DNA of 47,098 nucleotides, taken from Chitinophagaceae bacterium (GTDB lineage: Bacteria > Bacteroidota > Bacteroidia > Chitinophagales > Chitinophagaceae). The stretch lies in assembly GCA_017998385.1 (NCBI GenBank), contig JAGODE010000003.1:1-47098 (forward strand), read 5' to 3'. The number at the start of each line of letters is the position of its first letter. The stretch's first letter is position 1. A program made the position numbers and the translations under genes. Below, piece by piece: positions 1 to 7,481 of this stretch. The notes beneath the pieces are model-generated. The model searched no databases. It was not told where the DNA came from and saw nothing but the letters and a program-made list of their open reading frames with translations.

Positions 1-371
1 GGCCGGGCCAAAGCGGTAATCCCTTTGCCGATCGAATGAACCAGTTACCAAAATATATCGTATCCGGGAGCCTGCAGCAGGCAGACTGGAACAATAGTCA
101 TATACTTCGTGATGTAATTAATGATGCGTCCGCACTTAAGAAAACCGATGGAGGGAATATACTTGTTTATGGCAGCGCCACGCTATGCAAATCGCTGCTT
201 CGGCACGACCTGGCAGATGAGCTGCGGCTGATGCTTTGCCCTGTAATAGTTGGCGGCGGGCTGAAACTTTTTGATGATGATCGTGGATTAAAAAAATTTG
301 ACCTGCGGCAGGTGCATAACCTGAATAACGGCGCTATTATCCTGGAATATTTGCCGGTACACGGAGCGTAG
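1..371 (+). CDS. RibD C-terminal / dihydrofolate reductase-like protein (5' partial)
   Basis: The reading frame is open from base 3, so the gene starts outside the window and the ATG at 36 is probably internal. The visible part has the features of the RibD C-terminal (DHFR-like) reductase family: a GGNILVYGSATL strand-loop for NADPH binding, then LADELRLMLCPVIVGGG and LFDD. Stand-alone members are usually about 180 residues, so roughly a third is missing. Family members reduce pterin- or pyrimidine-like substrates with NADPH; the substrate here is unknown. The family call is firm, the role is not. Confidence 0.8.
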   Translation, partial: PGQSGNPFADRMNQLPKYIVSGSLQQADWNNSHILRDVINDASALKKTDGGNILVYGSATLCKSLLRHDLADELRLMLCPVIVGGGLKLFDDDRGLKKFDLRQVHNLNNGAIILEYLPVHGA

Positions 372-405
372 TCTCAGGTTTACCAAGACCGTTTGTATAG
401 TTTAG

Positions 406-777
406 CTACATGCGGGACTTCCCTTTATACACCTCTTCCCTGTACCCAATCCCCCACTTCGCAATTTCATCGATGATCGGTGCAAGCGTACGTCCATGTT
501 CTGTTATCTCATATTCAACCGTCACCGGTTTTGTATCCAATACCCTGCGCGTGACCAGGCGGTTTATTTCCATATCCTGCAACTCCTTCGACAACATTTT
601 GGCCCCGATGCCATCTACCTCGCGCAGCAGGTCCATAAAGCGCAGACTATTGCTTTGCATCAGCGTGCCCAGGATATGAAACTTCCATTTGCCCGACAAT
701 ATCTCCATCGTATCCCTGATAGCCTGCATCCTTTTCTGACAAACAAGATTGTTGTTAAGTATGGCCTTCTTTTTCAT
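406..777 (-). CDS. HxlR-family winged-helix transcriptional regulator
   Basis: This 123-residue protein has the whole HxlR/MarR-like winged helix: the SGKWKFHILGTL helix after a short N-terminal arm, the recognition region with KMLSKELQDME, and the wing around VTRRVLDTKPVTVEYEIT ending in LTxHGR-like ITEHGRTL. A cysteine at residue 13 sits just before the first helix, where thiol-sensing members of the family (YodB, HypR) carry their reactive Cys. It is divergent from two thioredoxin-fold genes, so control of those genes in response to thiol or electrophile stress is a reasonable inference. The start is the ATG at 777. Confidence 0.88.
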   Translation of the reverse strand: MKKKAILNNNLVCQKRMQAIRDTMEILSGKWKFHILGTLMQSNSLRFMDLLREVDGIGAKMLSKELQDMEINRLVTRRVLDTKPVTVEYEITEHGRTLAPIIDEIAKWGIGYREEVYKGKSRM

Positions 778-872
778 AAACGTATAGCTAAACTGTAAAA
801 TTAAGCTTAAAATGACGGGCAGGAAAGCTGGTTTCCTGGAGGAAACTGGTTTCTGAATGGAAAGAGCTGGCT

Positions 873-900
873 TTTGTAAACCAATTGGAGGCTAGTTTTG
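873..900 (+). promoter_or_regulatory. Putative Bacteroidota promoter for the redox pair
   Basis: TAGTTTTG at 893-900 matches the Bacteroidota -7 element TAnnTTTG. A TTTG at 873-876 could be the -33 element, but the gap to the -7 box is 16 nt where about 19 is usual. The box lies 31 nt before the ATG at 932. The -7 box is convincing; the -33 box is weak. Confidence 0.4.
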
Positions 901-931
901 TTGTAACAGCGCAATCACTAATCAATCAGCT

Positions 932-1501
932 ATGACTTTTCCGGAATACAGCACCCACTTTGAAAACATCTTACATACAGATAGCCCTCAACCTCCCTAC
1001 GACAACCCGCAATACCTGGAGTATGTAAAACTCAACTGGTCGCGCATGAACCGTTGGTTGAAAACAGGCAAACTGCTCGATGAAATGACCGCCCTCATTC
1101 GCCAGATCGATCAGCCACAACACTGGATCGTCATTACCGAACCCTGGTGTGGCGACGCCTCACACAGCATACCTTTTTTTGAAATGATGGCCCGAGAAAA
1201 TCCACTGATCACGCTCTCTTACGAGTTACGCGACACAGCCCCCTTCCGGATCGAACAGTACCTGACCAATGGCACGCGGTCTATTCCCAAACTCATCATC
1301 CGCGATGCACTGGGCAATGACCTGGCCACCTGGGGACCAAGACCCCACGATTGCCAGACCATGTACCTGGCATTGAAAGCAGAAAAAGCTTCTTTTGATA
1401 TTGTAAAAGTGCAACTGCAAAACTGGTACAACGCCAACAAAGGGGTGGATATTCAAAAAGAACTGATCGGATTGCTTTCACCCGTTATCATTCCGGGTTA
1501 A
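932..1501 (+). CDS. Thioredoxin-family protein with WCGD active site
   Basis: A 189-residue cytoplasmic protein without a signal peptide. The sequence TEPWCGDA at residues 70-76 is a thioredoxin-fold active site in which the second cysteine is replaced by Asp, typical of the Thioredoxin_9 family common in Bacteroidota and Firmicutes. The cis-Pro loop is SIPKLI. Only one active-site cysteine (C73) remains, so a monothiol reaction (for instance on a low-molecular-weight thiol adduct) is more likely than dithiol disulfide reduction. It is followed 12 bp later by a DsbA-like gene, probably in one transcript. Confidence 0.85.
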   Translation: MTFPEYSTHFENILHTDSPQPPYDNPQYLEYVKLNWSRMNRWLKTGKLLDEMTALIRQIDQPQHWIVITEPWCGDASHSIPFFEMMARENPLITLSYELRDTAPFRIEQYLTNGTRSIPKLIIRDALGNDLATWGPRPHDCQTMYLALKAEKASFDIVKVQLQNWYNANKGVDIQKELIGLLSPVIIPG

Positions 1502-1513
1502 CATAATGCCCAT

Positions 1514-2539
1514 ATGAAGCAATACAGGTTGCTATTCATTTTTTTCACATGCATTTCCATCAACTATTGCATGGCTCAAACAAAAGATCCTAAACAATCA
1601 ACTATTATCATGGCTACAAATACAACCAGCAACAATCCGCTTATCTGTGATCCGGTAGAAGGTATCTGCGGCATCGCCGACAGTACAACTGCTGATCGGG
1701 TTACTGTACAAAAGACAGAAAAGCCGGTTAAGATCATTTATTTTACAGACCCTATTTGTTCCTCCTGCTGGGGTATAGAACCCCAGTTAAGAAAACTGAA
1801 ACTGGAATATGGTCAGCTTATCGAGATTGACTACCGCATGGGCGGCTTACTTCCCGACTGGAGTTACAACAGTGGTGGTATCAGCAAACCATCTGATGTG
1901 GCACATCACTGGGATGAAGTAAGTGTGTATTACGATATGCCCATTGATGGCGATGTATGGCTCGAAGACCCGCTCCACTCCTCTTATCCTCCTTCTATTG
2001 CCTTCAAAGCAGCTCAAATGCAGGATAAGGATAAAGCTGTTTTATTCCTGCGCGAAATGCGGGAAATGCTGTTTCTGCAAAAAAAGAACCTGGCCAAATG
2101 GGAATATATGGCAATTGCTGCCGCCGCGGCTGGACTGGATACCACTCAACTGAAAACAGATGTTGAGGGAAAAGGAAAGAACTTATTTGAAGAAGATCTT
2201 AAACTGGCAAAAGAATACGGCGTTCGCGGATTCCCGACGATGTTTTTTATCAATGACGCGGGCAACAAAGAAATCGTTTATGGCTCAAAAGCCTATCCCT
2301 TTTATGAAACAGCCCTGCTGAAACTCTATCCTCAGGCTGTAAAAGCTGAATATGCCAAAACGCCGGATGCTCTCTTTACCAAATACCCCTCATTAACCGC
2401 CAAAGAATTTGCTGAGTTGTCCGGCACACCCCGCTCAGAAAGTGAAAAGATACTTGATGCGCTTGCCGCAGAAGGCAGGCTCGAAAAAATCGTAACAAAA
2501 AACGGGGCTATGTGGAAGGTAACGGGTTCAATTTTCTGA
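1514..2539 (+). CDS. DsbA-family oxidoreductase (SpxH/FrnE-like) with C-terminal helical extension
   Basis: The core carries YFTDPICSSCWGIEP, a CxxC site at C82/C85 like the DPLCSWCW motif of the SpxH/FrnE group, followed by the DsbA helical insertion and a cis-Pro loop at GVRGFPTMFF. Residues about 290-341 form a short winged-helix-like extension (LTAKEFAELSGTPRSESEKI). Starting at 1514 gives a hydrophobic N-terminus resembling a signal peptide. A second in-frame ATG at 1610 gives a cytosolic protein beginning MATNTTSNNPLICDP, which is how relatives that I know usually begin, so localisation is unsettled. It probably shares a promoter with the gene just upstream. Confidence 0.85.
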   Translation: MKQYRLLFIFFTCISINYCMAQTKDPKQSTIIMATNTTSNNPLICDPVEGICGIADSTTADRVTVQKTEKPVKIIYFTDPICSSCWGIEPQLRKLKLEYGQLIEIDYRMGGLLPDWSYNSGGISKPSDVAHHWDEVSVYYDMPIDGDVWLEDPLHSSYPPSIAFKAAQMQDKDKAVLFLREMREMLFLQKKNLAKWEYMAIAAAAAGLDTTQLKTDVEGKGKNLFEEDLKLAKEYGVRGFPTMFFINDAGNKEIVYGSKAYPFYETALLKLYPQAVKAEYAKTPDALFTKYPSLTAKEFAELSGTPRSESEKILDALAAEGRLEKIVTKNGAMWKVTGSIF

Positions 2540-2976
2540 TTCAGGAAACATAGCAAAATTGAAACTACTCAACGCGAAAATCATTAGGTCTTCCTTTGTG
2601 AATCTGGCCCGATCACTGTACGTAGGCCCGCGATGCCTCGCGGGCCTACACTTTATGGATGAGTCAGAAAGATGATATGGCTACTTTAACTCACCTCCTT
2701 TTCTTAATCTCATATTTTTCCTGCTAGCCAGAGGCAAAAGGCCGATTAACCGGACGATGCCAGCATTTATCCAGGTGCAATATAAATACAGTGAATTTTC
2801 AAGATTTATCCGGATACCAGTGATGCTTTATCTTCCTCATAAACATGAACAAAGCTGACATCCGGCAAGAAATCTCCCCCACTTGCAAATTCGCGGGATT
2901 TTTATTTTATTAGAGCTCATTTTAATAAGTACCTGCCTGATTATATGGCAAAACGTCCATCAAACCGATCCGAACC
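2540..2976. other. 437-bp intergenic region
   Basis: No convincing coding region on either strand. It holds the perfect hairpin at 2622-2649. The AT-rich segment 2890-2960 just before the next gene may hold its promoter, though I find no clear TAnnTTTG box. Confidence 0.6.
2622..2649. terminator. Perfect 12-bp hairpin, possible terminator or repeat
   Basis: GTAGGCCCGCGA (2622-2633) and TCGCGGGCCTAC (2638-2649) pair perfectly around the loop TGCC. It lies 83 bp after the DsbA-like stop codon. There is no T-run on either side, so a classical Rho-independent terminator is not shown; it may be a processing or stabilising hairpin, or one copy of a dispersed palindrome. Confidence 0.5.
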
Positions 2977-4272
2977 ATGAAAAGAAATACACTTACTGCT
3001 TTACTCCTGGCCGCCGTTACCTCTACACTGGCCCAACAGACAAGCCAGTTATCGATTGGCGCCGGCCTCAGCCGTTCTTCTTCCGATATAAAAAAAGAAG
3101 CTTATGCCGGCAACGGATTCAACCTGCAGGGCGACGTATTCATCCCTTTTGCAAGTAAAAACCGGTTTACGCTTGGGGTAGTCGCCGGGGGCAGTTTCTA
3201 TACTTCCAAAAGTCTTAGCCCCGATGCAGGCAGTACGCAAGCTGCTTATAAGTTATACAATGGCTCTCTCACGGTTACCAACCAGCAGAAAGGATCTTCC
3301 ACCAACAATGGTTTTACGGCCTCTGCCGGACTGCAAGCTTCTTTCTCGCTTGGTCAGCTCGCTTTGTCCCCTTCGCTCAGCGGCGGTTATTTTAATCTGC
3401 AACAGGACGGCTATTCGCAACAGGCTACAGTAGATGGTAAACCCCTTGCCCTCCGGGAATCAGTTGCAGCAAAGCACTCAGGTTTCCTTGCCATTCCACA
3501 GATCCGGATCAGTTATCCGCTCACTGGCCAGTTGGCTGTTTATGCTTCGTCGGCATTGCTGATGGGGCCCAAAATCACTACAGAAGAGCGTCGGCTGGTG
3601 CCAGCTGGCGGATTCAATGACCAGCATACCTACGAATCGCAGCAGCTTTCTAGCGGCGCTATGCAGTCTCAAAAAATTGAAACCAGTTATCGGGCATTGA
3701 ATGTAAATGCCGGTCTTAGCTGGGCGTTGAGTAAAAAGCCCCGTCGCACAACAAAAAAAGAAACCAACCCGGTTTATAGCGCGGGAGGCAATTCAGGGAA
3801 TAATCCGCTTTATAATGGTATGGCTAAACCCGGTAATCCTATCGGTGGTATTATAGTCAAAGGCGGTAAAAACCCGGGCGGAAATATGCTGGTAGTTTCC
3901 AGTAATGAGAATGGTGAATTTGAGTTAAACGGACTGGAAACTGGCGAGTACCAGTTTGTACTCTCTGCACCGGAAGCTTCACAGGGTAAAAGCATCAATG
4001 AAAAAGGAGTTAAACGCGTCGACGCATCTGAAATGGCTAAACCGGGAAATCCTATTGGTGGTATCATTGTCAAAGGTGGCAAAAATCCGGGTGGGAGTAT
4101 GACTAACCTGACCGTTGATAGCAACGGCAACATACGATTTGAAGTGCTGGAAGCCGGCAATTATAAATTCATGGTTGAAACACCGGGTAATACCAACCAG
4201 CAGAAAACAAAAAAGAAAACTGTCGAAAAAGCTACGAGTGGTTTGAAAGATACACTGAAGACGAATGTTTGA
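2977..4272 (+). CDS. Secreted/outer-membrane protein with exactly repeated 21-residue motif
   Basis: A 431-residue protein with an N-terminal signal peptide (LTALLLAAVTSTLAQQ). Residues about 20-255 alternate hydrophobic and polar residues and are rich in Ser/Gly/Gln, as in small outer-membrane beta-barrels. The C-terminal third has two copies of MAKPGNPIGGIIVKGG plus KNPGG (residues 282-302 and 353-373). Each is followed by a short beta unit of carboxypeptidase-regulatory type (NGEFELNGLETGEYQF; NGNIRFEVLEAGNYKF). A Lys/Thr-rich tail ends the protein. I do not recognise a named family. A surface-exposed, perhaps ligand-binding, barrel is the best guess. Confidence 0.75.
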   Translation: MKRNTLTALLLAAVTSTLAQQTSQLSIGAGLSRSSSDIKKEAYAGNGFNLQGDVFIPFASKNRFTLGVVAGGSFYTSKSLSPDAGSTQAAYKLYNGSLTVTNQQKGSSTNNGFTASAGLQASFSLGQLALSPSLSGGYFNLQQDGYSQQATVDGKPLALRESVAAKHSGFLAIPQIRISYPLTGQLAVYASSALLMGPKITTEERRLVPAGGFNDQHTYESQQLSSGAMQSQKIETSYRALNVNAGLSWALSKKPRRTTKKETNPVYSAGGNSGNNPLYNGMAKPGNPIGGIIVKGGKNPGGNMLVVSSNENGEFELNGLETGEYQFVLSAPEASQGKSINEKGVKRVDASEMAKPGNPIGGIIVKGGKNPGGSMTNLTVDSNGNIRFEVLEAGNYKFMVETPGNTNQQKTKKKTVEKATSGLKDTLKTNV

Positions 4273-4361
4273 GGCCTTCGCTTATGTGCAATAGTCAGGA
4301 TTTGATCTTACAGACAGTGTCAGATAAGCTTAAACTAATCGTACAGTTTTGAACCCTCAAT

Positions 4362-4412
4362 ATTTTCCTGGCAATGTCCTCCCACATTGAAAAGAGGACT
4401 TGCCAGGAAAAT
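4362..4412. terminator. Long imperfect inverted repeat between convergent genes
   Basis: The arm at 4362-4381 (ATTTTCCTGGCAATGTCCTC) pairs with 4394-4412 except for one bulged T, giving 19 base pairs around a 12-nt loop. It lies between a rightward gene ending at 4272 and a leftward gene ending at 4482, as expected for a bidirectional terminator. T-rich and A-rich arm ends (ATTTT/AAAAT) could supply the weak pairing. A smaller hairpin (GACAGG/CCTGTC with inner AATCTT/AAGATT) follows at 4422-4457. Confidence 0.55.
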
Positions 4413-4481
4413 AGTTGACCCGACAGGATCAATCTTTGTCAATCAAGATTACCTGTCAGATCAAATACCGAGCTTTACAGC

Positions 4482-7469
4482 TTATGTTTCAATCGTGACC
4501 AGGGTTCCTTCCCGGCTACTCTCTATTACCAGCTGCCATTTTAACTGTTCAGCCCGGTGCCGGATATTTTTTAAACCATTACCAGCAGATACAACACCTG
4601 GATCGAACCCGTCGCCATTATCTTTTATTAAAAGTTTTTTCCTTTTTGCTTTTACGATCAGCACCAGTTCAATCCTGTTGCAGTTAGCATATTTAATAGC
4701 GTTATTGATCACTTCTTTAGCAATCAGCAACAGATTCCGCTTCTCCGGTTTTGTAAGCAGGTCTTCGGTGTTGGGTGATTCAAAAGTGCAGCTGAGTTCG
4801 ATATTTTTTGCCAGGCAAAGGGGGTGAGCAAATTTTTTGATGCGTGCAACCAGATCCTCTACGGTATCTTTTGAATCATCCAGTATCCATATCATATCTC
4901 TCAATCCGGCACTCGTTTGTGTTAGCGACTCTTCAATATTTGCCAGATGGCTTTGCGGGTTCTGGTCCTTTTTGGCAAGGTGAGTAAATATTTTAATTGA
5001 ATTGAGATTGCTGCCGATATCGTCATGAAGGTCGATGGCAATATTTTTACGAATCTGTTCCTGCTTGCGTAATTGGGTAATACGGAACCGGTAAAGAAGG
5101 TATATAGCGGCAGCGATCAGTGCCAGTACTGCCAGCTTAAATGCCAGGGTCTGGAACCATTTAGGCAAAAAGATAAGCGTGGTGGTGATAAATTGCTCCG
5201 GCCAGCCTTCGGTCCTGTACCGGGCACGTATGTCGATCGTATACTTTCCCGGGGCCAGCCCTATAAATGAAATGGAATTGCGATTGCCCAGATCAATCCA
5301 CAGCTCATTCAACTCTTTTACCCTGTACTGGTATTCGATTTTACCTGTCTGAAAAAAAACTGGCGCGGAAAAAGTCAGACGGGTTTGGGTGGCGTTGTCC
5401 GGAATTTTAAAATATCCGGGGCGAACATTCATAGTATCGATTTTTGACCCATTTGCCAGATCCACTACCAGGTTATCGAAGAAAAGCGGTATAGCTGTTC
5501 TTGTTTCGCCGAGTTGTGAAGGGTCGACGACAGACAGCCCCTTGGTACCACCGGCATAGATCCGATTATTAAAAACGGCCCCGGTATTCTCCTCAAAACT
5601 ATTGTTCTGCAAGCCGTCACTTTCAAAATAAGACTCCTGCCTGCCGGCTTCATGCAGATGAAAAACAGATAACCCGTTGTTGGATGTTACAAACAACAGG
5701 CTGTCGCGATAAGGAAGTAGTTTATACGTACTGTTACTGGAAAGACCGCTGTTTGTGGTAAGCTCTCTCACAACATTGAATTTTTTATCCAGCACAATCA
5801 CTCCCTGTCCGTATGAGGCCACATAATATAAAGACCCCCAATCATAGACATCAAAAAAAAGGGAGTACGTTTTTTTAGAAACAGGGTTAAAGGGTGAAAA
5901 GCCTTTAATCAGTTCAAGCTTCCTGTTAAATACTGTAATAGAGTGGTCGCCAGTGACCCAAAGGTTCCTGTCCTTATCCACATATAGCGCATTAATAACG
6001 TTTTCAGAAAGCCCGCCGGAAGACCGGTCGTCCAACACACGCAGTATCCTCTTACCCGGCTGCCAGATAATAACACCTTTAAAATTTCTTGTTCCCAGGG
6101 CAACCACTGAGTCGTTCAGCCATGCATTGCTATTAAAAATAAACTGCCTGCCCACAAATTCCTTATAGTAGTTTGCCAGGGGAATAAGCTGATCATTTTT
6201 TATAACAAAGCTTCCATTGTCGTTAGAAACAATGTTATTTCCTTTTAGATCAGTAAAAGAATGATAATAGTTTATTCCAGGGGTAATATTCCGGATCACT
6301 CCGGTTTTATTATTTATCAGATAAAGCCCATTTTGACCTCCTGCATAAGTTATCGAATCATTTTTTGGATCAATGTAATACAGATGTTCCATTCTGTCGG
6401 CCGAAGCAGCCGACTGATACATACGATAGAACGGCGAAACGTTGTTTTTTGCAAAAGCAAGACCCTGGTGACATCCGAGCCAGAGATTATCCTGGCGGTC
6501 GATAAAAATAGAATAGACAGAGCCAATCCAGTCTTCTGGCGGGAGACTGGTATTTTCGCTCAGTTGCTCATAGCTGTTATTCGATAGGTCGATGCGAATA
6601 ACTTTTTTTGCATCGCTTATCCAGATGCGGCCGCTTTTTTCCTGGAAGCAGGAAAAGACTATTTGCCCAAGAACACCGTTAAGAAAGTTAAGTAGTTTAC
6701 TTTTCAAAACGATTTTATTATCAGCGGCCAATTCCAGCAGTTGTATCCCGCTGGTACTGGCAACAAGTACTTTCCCGTTTTTCAATACACAGGCATCGAG
6801 GGTTCTGAATAAAGCCTCCGGACTATCCGTGTGTCCGATCACTTTCTCCTTTTCCATATCCATCACAAATACACCACCACTCCGTGTAAATACCCAAGCC
6901 AGTTGCTCCTGCAAAACCACCCTGTCAATAGCCTGCTGCTGCAGGCGAATGGAAGTTGCTGCCGGTTTTAGTACGGGGCGCTCTCCGGCCGAAAACTCAA
7001 GCATAAAAATCCCGGCCGTACTACCAATGTAGATGCGACCGCCGAAACTAAAAAAACAATTGAAGACGAGGCGACGCATTTCCGGATCGCGTTGCTGATC
7101 GTACTGAAACCAGGTGCTGGCAGTACCATAATCGATACCATCAATACCCCCATAAGAAGTAATTACCCAGATACTATGATGGAGACTGTCAACAATAAGG
7201 TCGCGGATATCAGAGCCCGATAAAGTATGATTATTTCGATTATCTTTATTGAAGATTATGTTTCGCCGGCCATCGTACCTGTTTAATCCATCCTGTGTTC
7301 CTGCCCAAATGAACCCATAAGGGTCCTCAACTATCTTCCTTACATATGTGCTGCTCAATCCTTCGTTTTGAGAAACGTGATTGATCTGATAGCGTAATAC
7401 GTTTTGGCTAAGAGCCTTACCGTACGATGCCATAAAAAGGATAAGAAGAAATAGTCTGACAACTAGCAT
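4482..7469 (-). CDS. Periplasmic beta-propeller sensor histidine kinase
   Basis: An N-terminal signal or TM segment is followed by about 650 residues of two-component-regulator propeller repeats (first: NEGLSSTYVRKIVEDPYGFIWAG, with later GLSxNxxxxL units). A Y_Y_Y-type sandwich (FQYRVKELNELW-like; APGKYTIDIRAR) and a TM helix near AVLALIAAAIYLLYRF come next. The kinase core has IDLHDDIGSNLNSI with the phosphoacceptor His, then an ATPase with N box NNAIKYA, G1 DNGDGFD and G2 GNGLKNI. This is the HisKA_3/LytS-like type with no receiver or DNA-binding domain, so a separate NarL-type regulator is needed; the one at 9185-9823 is the obvious candidate. I chose the ATG at 7469. An in-frame ATG at 7496 would overlap the divergent peptidase gene by 15 bp. 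Confidence 0.9.
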   Translation of the reverse strand: MLVVRLFLLILFMASYGKALSQNVLRYQINHVSQNEGLSSTYVRKIVEDPYGFIWAGTQDGLNRYDGRRNIIFNKDNRNNHTLSGSDIRDLIVDSLHHSIWVITSYGGIDGIDYGTASTWFQYDQQRDPEMRRLVFNCFFSFGGRIYIGSTAGIFMLEFSAGERPVLKPAATSIRLQQQAIDRVVLQEQLAWVFTRSGGVFVMDMEKEKVIGHTDSPEALFRTLDACVLKNGKVLVASTSGIQLLELAADNKIVLKSKLLNFLNGVLGQIVFSCFQEKSGRIWISDAKKVIRIDLSNNSYEQLSENTSLPPEDWIGSVYSIFIDRQDNLWLGCHQGLAFAKNNVSPFYRMYQSAASADRMEHLYYIDPKNDSITYAGGQNGLYLINNKTGVIRNITPGINYYHSFTDLKGNNIVSNDNGSFVIKNDQLIPLANYYKEFVGRQFIFNSNAWLNDSVVALGTRNFKGVIIWQPGKRILRVLDDRSSGGLSENVINALYVDKDRNLWVTGDHSITVFNRKLELIKGFSPFNPVSKKTYSLFFDVYDWGSLYYVASYGQGVIVLDKKFNVVRELTTNSGLSSNSTYKLLPYRDSLLFVTSNNGLSVFHLHEAGRQESYFESDGLQNNSFEENTGAVFNNRIYAGGTKGLSVVDPSQLGETRTAIPLFFDNLVVDLANGSKIDTMNVRPGYFKIPDNATQTRLTFSAPVFFQTGKIEYQYRVKELNELWIDLGNRNSISFIGLAPGKYTIDIRARYRTEGWPEQFITTTLIFLPKWFQTLAFKLAVLALIAAAIYLLYRFRITQLRKQEQIRKNIAIDLHDDIGSNLNSIKIFTHLAKKDQNPQSHLANIEESLTQTSAGLRDMIWILDDSKDTVEDLVARIKKFAHPLCLAKNIELSCTFESPNTEDLLTKPEKRNLLLIAKEVINNAIKYANCNRIELVLIVKAKRKKLLIKDNGDGFDPGVVSAGNGLKNIRHRAEQLKWQLVIESSREGTLVTIET

Positions 7470-7481
7470 AAACAGCGTTAA

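Noticed and set aside
4387..4827. Long rightward frame overlapping the end of the propeller kinase gene
   Set aside because: It is antisense to the kinase ATPase domain, has no recognisable family and no promoter; a shadow frame.
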